64,000 nt of DNA from Pseudorasbora parva. Lineage: Eukaryota; Chordata; Actinopteri; Cypriniformes; Gobionidae. Made by a program: the position numbers and the translations under genes. This document shows, piece by piece, positions 36,215 through 48,200 of this stretch. The stretch is taken from the NCBI RefSeq assembly GCF_024679245.1, contig NC_090184.1, forward strand, positions 882,547 through 946,546, in the 5' to 3' direction. Below the pieces are notes generated by a model that did no database searches, was not told where the DNA came from, and saw only the letters and a program-made list of their open reading frames with translations. Positions within the stretch are counted from its first letter, which is position 1, and every line of letters starts with the position of its first letter.

Positions 36215-39200
36215 ATGGCGTGGGGCGTGTTGATCGTTAGTGAAGGCCCTGACTGAAACCCCACGGTACGCTACTGATGATACTGCACTCACGTGTCGCC
36301 GTTTAGGCAAATGGTGAAAAGAATCAAAATCAGCTGGCACAAATACTCTTAAACAAACAAAAATACGGACCAACAGAACATCCAAAGAAACAGAAAAAAC
36401 ACTGCTTGTTAGCTAACATTACCGGCTTGACATCATTCGCACGCAGCCCGTCATCCGCGGCGGCCATAGTTTATTTCACACAGAATTCTCACAACCCGCG
36501 AAAAGTTCAGACGGCTGATGACATCAGCAGGGGGTAGCACACCGACACACCGCTGGGCCTCTGGGCCGTTCTATCACTACACATCAAATTTTGATTGGCT
36601 AATGACCCACGTCAGTCAAAGCTATGGTCCAATGGAAAATAGCAGCTTCAATGGAAGGCAAGCTATTCTACTAGTGCTGGTCCTCGGAGCTGTGATGCGT
36701 TTAGATGATGACATATGGAAAATACACCAAAAATAAATACATTCTTTCTGGAAATATAATCGTAACTATATATATATATATATATATAATGATTTTGACA
36801 GGGCCAGCAGAGAAGGCCCTGCTGGCCCTGACGGCCCACCACTGCGTATTTACCAGGCGCACGCCAGGAGCGGTTCACAGCCGAGGAGACTGATGTTCTT
36901 GTAAGAGCAGCCCTTACGAAACAAAAATATATTGCAGTATATTGGAAAATTTCATGCAATACATTAGGAAATATATTAACATATATGGGAATTAATATTT
37001 ATATCTTTCAATATATTGCAGTATATTGAAAGCGGCAATCATTTGTATATTTTGAAATATATTGCATGAATATATAATATATTTTATAATTCCATCAATA
37101 TATTATTCCCTATATTTACAATATATTAAAATATATTTCAAGTAATATATTGGTAAATATATTTTCCTTTCGTAAGGGAGTGAAAGACAGAGGAGTTGTG
37201 TTGTATGGGGATGGAGAAACACCCAAAATAGCGTCGGTTAAACAGTTTATTATTTTTTCAGTCGATTTTTTTTCCTGGTTCTTGACAGACAGACCAATTT
37301 GTCAGATGTCCTTATACACATCTATGTCTCGCCACTATTGGGAAAAATGTTCTGATCCTTAATTACTACAATAAGCCTGAATAATTTGTAAGCTAGATTT
37401 ATGCCTATTTTTTCACATCTTCGTGGCACACCACAATGTGTTAATATTTTTTTTAGTGTAACAATTTATGATTTGCAAAAATAACTGTTGCATCTGTGTA
37501 GATTACATGAGCAAAGTGTCTGCACGTTGTGCACGCTATACATTATGGTCAAGCATGCACCCTTAAAATAACATAATGAACAACGCGCAATGCGCCGCTG
37601 ACTTTAGACTGGGTTTATTCTGGTCAGCGGCGCAACTGTTTAATGGAACAGCAAAATAGCTCCAGGGATTGTTTGCCTCCTTTTTTGCGCTGAACCGCCC
37701 AGGGAGCGCAAGTTCATTCACTAGTTTAGCGACGTGCTTCTGTGGAGGGAAAAGAGTGCTTTGCGCGGATGCAAAATAGGAATGACACATGCGGCGGTGT
37801 ACAAAGTCAATTGTGCTGGGTGCAAGATAGGGCCCACGATCCGAATCGATCATGATCATGAATCGATTCGCTGACTCATAACCGTTTGAATCTTTATTTG
37901 AGGATTGAACACAAACGTGGAAGAGAAGCCAATGCTGAATAAAGTCGTAGTTTTTGTTATTTTTGGACCCAAATGTATTTTGGATGCTTCAAGAGACTCT
38001 AATTAACCCACTGATGTCTCATATGGACTACTGTGATGATGTTTTTATTCCCTTTCTGGACATGGACAGTATAGTGTGCATACACTTGCATACGCTCTCG
38101 GACTAAATATAAAATATCTTAAACTGTGTGTGAAGATGAACGGAGGTCTTACGGGTGTGGAGCGACATTAGGGAGAGGAGTTAATGACAGACATTTCATT
38201 ATTGGGTGAAATAACCCATTACAGAGCAATCCAGATGGCAGCGTGCACACTTATTCAAATGAAGCGCACTAACTGAGTAATCACATCAGGGTTCGTTTTA
38301 ATCCCAGTGTGAACGCACCCTAAAGCATGAAGGCATATCGCTGGGTTTGCTCCGCTCTGGACTCACTGACTTCAGGGTTTATGAACCGTGAATATGAACC
38401 CAGTGGTGCTGCTTTATATTGAAACCTTCCTGCTCTGATTTAGCCTGTAGTGATGATATGGAGAAGTCAAACATTAGAAGTGAGAAATAAATAAATAAAC
38501 GCGCAGGGCTGAATCCTCCTCAGACGGTCTCTCCTGGTTGGGCTGTTTGTTGAGTTTCTGGCTGGCAGTGAGTGTTTTCTTATCTGCTCATTGCAGAGCA
38601 TTTCCTCAGCTTCATAATCTGTTCCAGTGCTCGCGCTGTCTGATGCCGCCAATCCTCATGGAAATAACCATGCAGGAAAAAATGACACACAGCCGAGCTG
38701 ATTATAAACACACAGCGTAGAAACGGTGTGTTATCCAGTGAGGGCGAGAGGTGACCAGTCACTTTCCCCACATCGTGTTTTTACTCTTTTTGTTCTCTCA
38801 GTCTCTCATCTGCTAAATTATGTATGTGCATATTTAAATTTACATTTATTTATTTAACAGAGGCTTTTATCCAAAGTGACTTACAAATGAGGAACTTCAC
38901 AAACAATTTATCATAAGATTTAGTTTTTAACAAAATAATTTGGACTATAATATTCTAGACAATCAAAGCCAGATGTCGAACCAAGTTGTGTTCCACATTT
39001 AAACACAGCAAAAAATGCTCTTCTTACTCAGTATTTTTGTCTTGTTTTTAGTCAAAATATCTAAAAATTCTTACATTAAGAAACATTTACTAGACAAGTT
39101 AAAAAATGTGTCTTGTTTTGTGAAAAATAACTCAAAATGAAGAGAGTTTTTGCTTAAAATAAGATAAATAATCTGCCAATGGGGTGAGAAAAATAATCTT

Positions 39201-42200
39201 GTTTTCTGTTTGAATTAAGATTATTTTTCTCACCCCATTGGCAGATTATTTATCTTATTTTAAGCAAAAACTCTCTTCATTTAGATTATTTTCCCCCAAA
39301 ACAAGACAATTACTTTTGCTTGTCTAGTAAATACTTCTTGCTTTAAGAAGTTTTAATGTTTAGACTAGAAACAAGACACAAATACTGAGAAAGAAGAGCA
39401 TTATTTGCAGTGAATATGATATTAACTTAAATTTTGTAAAGTACCTTTTCCATAATGCAACGTCCAATTTCAAAGTGGAGTGTTTTTGAGTATTTAAGCT
39501 TTCAAATGACACTTTATGATAATTTATGATGATTACTAAAATATGTGCTAGGGAAAAAAGCCAATAAAAAGAAAAAAGTGCACTTAAAATTCCCTGTTGA
39601 TGCATTTAATTAGCCGGTGAAACTGTGGTGGACTGTTGGACACTTCATGCACTCAAGAGAAGCAGTTTTAATTACGTAGAATTTAATTACAGCAGAATCT
39701 GATGTTGAATGACAAAATAGCCTTATTAATTATACACTAGACACCGGAGCACATCGTGTCATTTGGGACGCAACGAACAGTGTATTTTTGGTTGGAGGGT
39801 GCAGTTTCAGAGAGATCCCAGCTAACAGGGAACGTTATGTATAAATGTTAGGACAAAATGTTTTTGAATAATGTTTATGAAGGCCAACGTCAAAGCGATC
39901 GGCCACAGCTAACCAGATAATCGACTCATGGTCAGAAGGGTTAGTGATTTCAGGAAACCCCAAACCCTAATGTTAAATTTAAACGTGCAACTCCACACTT
40001 TTTGTATTTAAACTCTGTGGTGAAAATCAAGTGTTTAATGCTGTTTATATGTCTATGTGGGGTTTTTAATATGCTTTTAGACAAACACTGCTTTTCTTAC
40101 TCAGTATTTTTGTCTTGTTTTTAGTCCAAACATCTAAAAATTCTTAAAACAAGAAGTATTTACTAGACAAGCAGAAGTAATTGTCTTGTTTTGAGGAAAA
40201 ATAACTCCAAATGAAGAGAGTTTTTGCTTAAAATAAGATAAATAATCTGCCAATGGGGTGAGAAAAATAATCTTATTTCAAACATAAAACAAGATTATTA
40301 AGGATACTGACTGATACTGAAGGCATACTGAGATGCTAACATTAGCAACACATTATTATCTGTTTGATAACATAGTCAATCCAAAGGCTGATCATGTTAA
40401 TCACCACTTTGTGTCTGCCATTGTGCAGCGTTTACTACAGTAACTATGAGTAAAGCTGAGCGAGTGAGAGGAGGAAGGGCTCATTTGCATAACAAAATAA
40501 TTTGGACTAAATTGTTAGAAACTCAAAGCCATATGTCTAACCAAGTTGTGTTCCAAATTGAAATGTGATATTATGTTAAACAAATGTAAAATATCCTTTT
40601 TCATAATGCAATGCCCAATTTTAAAGGGGATGAATTTTGAGTGTTTGAGCCTTCAAATGACACTTTATGTAAATGATTGATGATTATTAAAATATTCGAT
40701 GGGGGAAAAGCCAATAAAAAGAATAGTTGATGCACTTCATATTCATGGATCCGTGAATAGTAAATAAAGCAAGGGTGTAGAGTTACATTCGATCTAACTA
40801 AAATTATGAACGTTTTTTAGTGATTTTGGTCGTTTTGGTGATTAAAGATAAGTTTTAAAGGATGACATTATTGACTACAGGGACTATAAGGACACAAATA
40901 ATACCTCAAATCATGCCGTTTGTTGAGGAGAGATAAGCTGTTACTTATATGAGTGAGAACTGCTTTCACTGGAATACTCTCAGAACACAATAGAAACGCA
41001 ATCTAGCCAACGCCCTAGCAACCATGCAGCTCCTTAGAAACCACCGTGGCAAACCCCCAGAACTCCTAAGCACTTTGCTAAGTTTTGCACAGGCAAATGC
41101 CACAAATGTAAAAATCTGGTTCCCTCTTCCCTTTTTCTCCTCATCCATCCATATTTATGCTAGAGAGGTTTCTGAGTAAACCGTTCCTCTTGCTGGGGAT
41201 TTTCTCAGGGCTTATTTCTGTGCCTCCATACTGCACAATTACGGAAACGAGATTTTCATAGGCGTAGTAAATGTCAGACGACAGCAGAGATGTGTGGCAG
41301 AGAGCAGCTTATGTCCTGAATTCCCACTGCTGTGTTTAATCTGCGTTATTTCTGCTGGCAGGTGGAGACCAGAGACTGTGCTAAGCTGCACATGAGCAGC
41401 ATTTACACCCGCGTCCTTCCACACACTGCTAACACCCTCAGATATATATCGACACAACTGGCACTTAATAGCACCTAAGATTTTACTCAGGGCTGCTGGT
41501 GGAAAGAAGCTTTTTAGGACACTTATTTGACTGTCAACATATCATTTGAGTGGACAACTTTTTAAAAAGTACTGCTAATTTCTTTGGGGGAATAAACTAG
41601 GGTTGCCACTTCTTCCATATAATACTGTCCTGTATTTAAGAGAACATAATGGCCCCGCCTCCCCTTTAAATCTGAGAAGGCTTCAGTGTGTACGCTACAT
41701 TTCAATAGCATACAAATGGCAATATGTCAAAAAATGATAGATTAGAATGGGAAAAAAGTACTACTCTAGCAGGAGTTTTGGGCATTACATGAACAGGGAA
41801 GGATTAAGGAAGGATAGGGAAACGCTGTAAAAAAAAGAGATCCTGAAAGAACCAATATGCAAGTAATGGTGTGTGACATTAAAATGTATTCATTTTTCAA
41901 CAGATGCAATGACTTTGTTTATCAAAGGGTTAGTTCACCCAAAAATAGAAATTAGCCCATGATTTACTCACTCTCAAGTCATATGTGTATATGACGTTCT
42001 TCTTCCAGATGAATAAAAGTTGAGTTATATTTAAAAGTCCTGCTAATCCAAGCTTTATAATGGCAAGGACTGTTGCTCTGTTTTTGAAGTCTATTAAAAT
42101 ACATCTATCCGTCATATAACTGCTCTACACGGCTCTGGGGGTTAATAAAGGCCTTGTGAAGTGAACTGATGCGTTTGTGTAAGAAAAATATCCATTTTTA

Positions 42201-45200
42201 AAACTTTATCCAGCAGCCATATCACCCTGTAGCCCAAGACTGGTCTCCCACTGAAGCTAAGCAGGGCTGAGCCTGGTCAGTACCTGGATGGGAGACCAAC
42301 TGGGAAAACCAGGAGCTGCTGGTAGAGGTGTTAGTGAGGCCAGCAGGGGGCGCTCACCCTGTGGTCTGTGTGGGTCCTAACGCCCCAGTATAGTGATGGT
42401 GTTAGTGAGGCCAGCAGGGGGCGCTCACCCTGTGGTCTGTGTGGGTCCTAACGCCCCAGTATAGTGATGGTGTTAGTGAGGCCAGCAGGGGGCGCTCACC
42501 CTGTGGTCTGTGTGGGTCCTAATGCCCCAGTATAGTGATGGTGTTAGTGAGGCCAGCAGGGGGCGCTCACCCTGTGGTCTGTGTGGGTCCTAATGCCCCA
42601 GTATAGTGATGGTGTTAGTGAGGCCAGCAGGGGGCGCTCACCCTGTGGTCTGTGTGGGTCCTAACGCCCCAGTATAGTGATGGGGACACTGTACTGTCAG
42701 TGAGCACCGTCCTTCAGATGAGACGTTAAACCGAAGTCCTGACTCTCCGTGGTCATTAAAAATCCCAGGGCACTTCTCGTAAAGAGTAGGGGGGTAACCC
42801 CGGTGTCCTGGCCAAATTCCCTCGATTGGCCCTTACCAATCATGGCCTCCTAATAATCCCCATCCCCTGAATTGGCTCTATCCCCCTCTCTCCTCTCCAC
42901 CTTTCGCTGGTGTGTGGTGAGCGCACTGGCGCCATTGTACTGTGGCTGCCGTCGCATCATCCCAGTGGATGCTGCTCACTGGTGGTGGTTGAGGAGAGAC
43001 CCCTGACATGAGTGTAAAGCGCTTTAGGTGTACAGAAGTACATATGAAAGCACTATATAAACGCCTCATTCATTTCAACACTTTTCCACAGATGCCGATC
43101 AGCCGGAACTGTAATTAAAAAAGTTTTAAATATGGATATTTTTCTTACACAGATGCATCAGTTCACTTCAGAAGGCCTTTATTAACCCCCAGAGCCGTGT
43201 GGAGCAGTTATATGACAGATAGATGCATTTTAATGGACTTCAAAAACAGAGCAACAATCCCTGCCTTTATAAAGCTTAGATTAGCAGGACTTTTTAATAT
43301 AACTCAACTTTTATTCGTCTGAAAGAAGAACGTCAAATACACATACACTAAATTTTTAAATGGTAAATGACTGGCAGCTGCGGCTGCCAAACAAAAAACG
43401 TAAAATTAAAGTAAAACATCTTATTTCAAATAAAGTGCAAAAACAATAATTTTACAGAAATTTACATTAAAGGTTTTGGTGAAAAACACTGTTATTTTAC
43501 AGATTTTTTCCCTTGTTTAAATTAAGATGTTTTACTTTAATTTTATGGTTTTCGTTTGACCGTTTTTTAAAAGACTTTTATTTTACAGATTTTTCTATAT
43601 TATATACTTAAACCCATTCAATAAAGTGAGACTACTAAAAATTCTGCAAAATAAATAAATTTAAATTTTTATTTTTGAAGACAAAATACAGTCTGTACAA
43701 CAATACATAATACATTAAACATTTAAAATGACTTGAGGAGGAGTAAATCATGGGCTAATTTTCATTTTTGGGTGAATTATCCCTTTAAGTCAAAATCTAA
43801 GCGGATGCATCCTAACACTTTTGTGATACATTGCTTCAGGCTTACACTGTGTGTAGGATTATGTTTTTGTTCACAATGTGGTACATTCTCATCTGCTGGC
43901 TAAAATAGGGTTGCAAAAGATTCCAGAAACCTTCCCATATTTTGGGAAAGTTTCCAGATTTTTTTTTGGTGAACTTTTCAGAAACCTTTCTTGACATTTA
44001 CCGGAAATGTTCCTTTGCAACCTCAGTCTGAAATGTAATATGTGTGGTACGGAAGTGGAAAAAAAAATATGTAATTTCTTCTGCTGAAGTTGGCAGCCCT
44101 ATTAAGTAAAACCTTAGGTGCTATTAAATGTCAGTTGTGTCAAAATTGAGGTTGTTAAAATGTCCACCTGCCATCAAAAATAATGCAGATTAAACACATC
44201 AGAGGAAATTCAGCACATAATCTGCTCTCTTTGCTGTTTGATATTTATGAAGCTCAAGAAAATCTAATTTCTGTAATTGTGCAGAATGGATGGAGGCTAT
44301 GTATTTGATACATTATAAATCCCTCTTTTAAATCCTCTTCAAGCACTACTAAAATGCCTTAAAGGGAATGTTCACCAAACAGCAATGTTCCCACCCTCGT
44401 GCGAATTCATGCTATGTTATGATTTTCAGTTTGAAAATGTGAAGAATCTTCCCTTTGATCACACAAAGCCAATGGGGTCCAAAAGTTTGATTCCAAAAAA
44501 TTGACACAATCACTTTTAAACCAGTGTGAGATTTAAGTGGTTATTCAAACTTAAATCAAACTGAAGCATTGAACAACTTGTGTAATCAAAACTTAAATCA
44601 AATAACATCTGTCCTCATTGGTTCTGGCATAATGACTTTAAGTCCTGTGAAATGGAGGAACCAATGAGACTAAGCTGTGTTTTAATTTTCAGGAATATTA
44701 AGAGTTAATTTAGTCAGTACTGACAGGGAAGATGGATATGAAGCCCAGCATGTGATCCATATGTCTTTGTGCAGTAACTGTAAAAGCTTTGGCTACACAG
44801 TTGTGTCTGTAAAGATGCAATATAGTTTTCAAGGTTCCTTTGAGGTGATCCTTAAGCTGGATCTTCTTTCTGCCAGCTTCTCTGCTGGCATTGAAGAAAT
44901 GAGGCATTGACAACATGTCAAGGAAGTCCCCTACCTCATCTGGTTCATATTTAATTTAACATGAACAAAAATCAGGCTGTGAGGGATAGATGCACAGTCC
45001 ACTCAATATGAGAAAATGTAAACTTTCCTCTGCAGAGGAAACCCATGAGGCAACACTCTATTTTGATAGTCTACTTTAGACAATCTATAATTAACTTTGC
45101 AACATGTCAACAAGAAGTCATTAAAGTACTAGTAGACTCTGCTTACTCTGTCTTTTGCTCATAATCCTGAGAGTTAGTTGACATGTAGTTACAAAATTAC

Positions 45201-48200
45201 TTAAAGTTAGTAGAATGTCTAAAGTGGACTATTGAAATAAAGTGTTACGGCCTATAATATCACTCCATCACCCCAATCCTAACCTTTAGGACTGAATAAT
45301 GTGACTGAAGTCATGGATAACAGGTGGACTACATGCTAGGAAGGCAGAAATATTCCCTCTCATTGAATGTTGACACCCCTGTTAAGGTGAAGTGAGTTAA
45401 GACATCAGGACCTCTGAAACATCTCTCCTCTCAGATGTATGAAAACTCTGAGGACCAGTGTATAGTTTTTGCTGAATGTTCCTTCTCAGACTGCTGACTC
45501 AATTTCCTGAGCCTGTCAGCATATTCTTTCCTGCGCCACAGTCACTTTACAAGCATCAGACACTTTGTACACCCGTATGTATACTTGCAGCCTGAGACCT
45601 ACTCTCAGAAGAACTTTTTCCTTTATAAAATAGCCTTTTGTGCATTGGAAAGGTTCCAGGGATGTTAGAGGTTCTTCATAAAGCCATAGATGCCAATAAC
45701 CCCCCTATATGTTTAAGAGTATACATAGCTTGTAGTATATGAAAAGCCAAGGTTATCTATTAGTTCCCTTTCGAGTAGAACTCAATGCTGCGTCATGCTG
45801 TTGATGCCATGGGAATGCTTCTGTATGAGGCACGTGTCCAAATGCACCTGATTGGCTGAATATATGGACATCATAACATATAGTCATCACAGAACATAAA
45901 AAAGAAAAGTCTGTCGATAGCTTCTTTGTCTTTTGAAGCCACAAGATGTGGCTTTTGTTGTGCGTGTTTGTGAAAAACAAGGCAGGAGTTAAGCTGTCAA
46001 CAATTGTCTGTTGTGTGAATTGTCTTGTTTATGCTATATTACTGTGAATGACTCTTTTCCTGTGTGTGATGTGCATGGGAGAGGAGCATTCTAGGTCAGT
46101 GCTCAAGGGGGCTGACTGTAAGCATTGTGAGAAATGTAACATTTGTAAGCTCCGGCACACCCAGGGGGGCAACTGATGGAGACCCACAGCCAAAGAGACC
46201 ATACGATACCGATGGATCTGGAGACCAAGGTGGAGCTGCCATGACAAGCATCCGAGGTGGAGTTGGGGTGCCAGAGGACTGAGGCTGAGCCAGTGGGAAG
46301 GCAGAGCCTGATGGAGCCGAAGAGTTGGAGTGACAAAGCGAGGTCCACGGATGGAGGCAAAGCCAGAGGATCCTCTTGACAAGGCAGAGCTAGAGAGGGG
46401 AAGTCCCAAGGCAGATCCACATAGTAATAATAATAATAATAAAAATAATAATAATTCATTATATTTATATAGCGCTTTTTCTAGACACCCAAAGCACTTT
46501 ACATATAGAAGGGGGGAATCTCCTCGCAGAGGGACTGAAGTGAACCAGAAACTAGCTGTTATGGGCAGAGAAGATGGGAGAGGGAGACTGGGTGGGATCC
46601 TTGGAGACACAGGAGACTTGAAGCTGGACAGGACCAGCAGAAACACAGGATACTTGGAGCTGAACGGGACCAGCGGAAACACAGGATAATTAGACTTGGG
46701 AAGGACCAGCAGAAACACAGGATACTTGGAGCTTGGCAGGACTAGCAGAACAACAGGATACTTGGAGCTGGGCAGGACCCAGAAACACAGGATACTTGGA
46801 GCTGGGCAGGACCCAGAAACACAGGATACTTGGAGCTGGGCAGGACCCAGAAACACAGGATACTTGGAGCTGGGCAAGACCCAGAAACACAGGATACTTG
46901 GAGCTGGGCAGGACTAGCAGAAACACAGGATACTTGGAGCTGGGCAGGACCCAGAAACACAGGATACTTGGAGCTGGGCAGGACTAGCAGAAACACAGGA
47001 TACTTGGAGCTGGGCAGGACCCAGAAACACAGGATACTTGGAGCTGCGCAGGACCAGCAGAAACACAGGATACTTGGAGCTGGGCAGGACCAGCAGAAAC
47101 ACAGGATACTTGGAGCTGAGCAGGACCAGCAGAAGCACAGGTTCCTCGGAGCTGGGCAGGATCAGCAGAGACACAGGGTACTTGGAGCTGGGCAGGATCA
47201 GCAGAAACAGGAAACATGCAGCTGGGCAGGACCAGCAGAAACACAGGATACTTGGAGCTGAATGGGACCAGCGGAAACACAGGATAATTAGACTTGGAAA
47301 GGCCAAGCAGAAACACAGGATACTTGCAGCTGGGCAGGACTAGCAAAAACCTAGGATACTTGGAGTTGGGAGGGAATAGCGGAAACACAGGATACTTGGA
47401 GCTGGGCGGGACCAGCGGAAACACAGGATACTTGGAGCTGGGTGGGACCAGCAGAAACACAGGATACTTGGAGCTGGGCAGGATCAGCAGAAACAGGATA
47501 CATGGAGCTGGGCAGGACCAGCAGAAACACAGGATACTTGGAGCTGAACGGGACCAGCGGAAACACAGGATAATAAGACTTGGGCAGGACCAGCAGAAAC
47601 ACAGGATACTTGGAGCTGGGCAGGACTAGCAAAGACACAGGATACTTGGAGTTGGGAGGGAATAGCGGAAACACAGGATACTTGGAGCTGGGTGGGACAA
47701 GCGGAACCACAGGATACTTGGAGCTGGGTGGGACCAGCAGAAACACAGGATTCTTGGAGCTGGGTGGGACCAGCGGAAACACAGGATACTTGGAGCTGGG
47801 AGGAAACAGCGGAACCACAGGATACTTGGAGCTGGGTGGGACAAGCGGAACCACAGGATACTTGGAGCTGGGTGGGACCAGCGGAAACACAGGATACTTG
47901 GAGCTGGGTGGGACCAGCAGAAACACAGGATACTTGGAGCTGGGTGGGACCAGCGGAAACACAGGATACTTGGAGCTGGGCAGGACAAGTTGAAACACAG
48001 GATACTTGGAGCTGGGCAGGACTAGCAGAAACACAGGATACTTGGAGCTGGGAGGGAACAGCGGAAACACAGGATACTTGGAGCTGGGAGGAAACAGCGG
48101 AAACACAGGATACTTGGAGCTGGGTGGGAACAGCGGAAACACAGGATACTTGGAGCTGGGAGGGAACAGCGGAAACACAGGATACTTGGAGCTGGGAGGA

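Larger units (their letters stand above)
34555..36844. mobile_element. hAT-like composite with A-W-A'-W' inverted structure
   Basis: The outer ends CAGTAGCGTACCG and, inverted, CAGTGGTGGGCCG are flanked by CGTATTTA on both sides (34547-34554 and 36845-36852), an 8-bp hAT-type duplication. Inside, segment A (34555-35143) is followed by W (35144-35715, 572 bp), then A reversed (35716-36272), then W reversed (36273-36844, also 572 bp). A and A' carry CA/TG tracts of different length. Each W contains an ATG with good context (35521 on +; mirrored in W') opening [15 protein letters not shown] then a donor-like GTAATG, possibly a transposase first exon. No transposase core was found. Confidence 0.75.
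34282..37835 (+). mobile_element. PIF/Harbinger-like element with GGGCCC ends and a Myb-like remnant
   Basis: Left GGGCCCTATTTTAACGATC and right, inverted, GGGCCCTATCTTGCACC, flanked by ACG (34279-34281 and 37836-37838). It contains a broken Myb/SANT-like reading frame (36874-37235). It is interrupted by a hAT-like composite (34555-36844) and a small MITE (36911-37178). The family fits other GGGCCC-ended elements at 50105 and 59663. Confidence 0.75.
42211..43078 (+). mobile_element. 5S-rRNA-derived SINE (SINE3-like) with internal tandem array
   Basis: The head (42211-42322) matches 5S rRNA along its length: ccatatcaccctg, gaagctaagcaggg, cagtacctggatgggagacc. The body has five 71-bp tandem units (42331-42685) and the tail ends with taaagcgctttaggtgtaca then a LINE-type 3' end. 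Near-matching flanks (actttatcca left, acttttcca right) suggest a target duplication. It inserted into the fold-back MITE. Confidence 0.85.
41925..43786. mobile_element. Fold-back MITE with a 5S-SINE in its centre
   Basis: Left aagggttagttcacccaaaa and right, inverted, aagggataattcacccaaaa. The arms mirror each other far inward (cagttatatgacagatagat versus atctatccgtcatataactg). The SINE (42211-43078) sits near the loop, and a second AT-rich segment (about 43345-43735) interrupts the right arm. Confidence 0.75.

Noticed and set aside
42211..42322. 5S rRNA gene
   Set aside because: Resembles 5S along its length but is diverged and continues into a SINE body and LINE-type tail; it is a 5S-derived SINE head.
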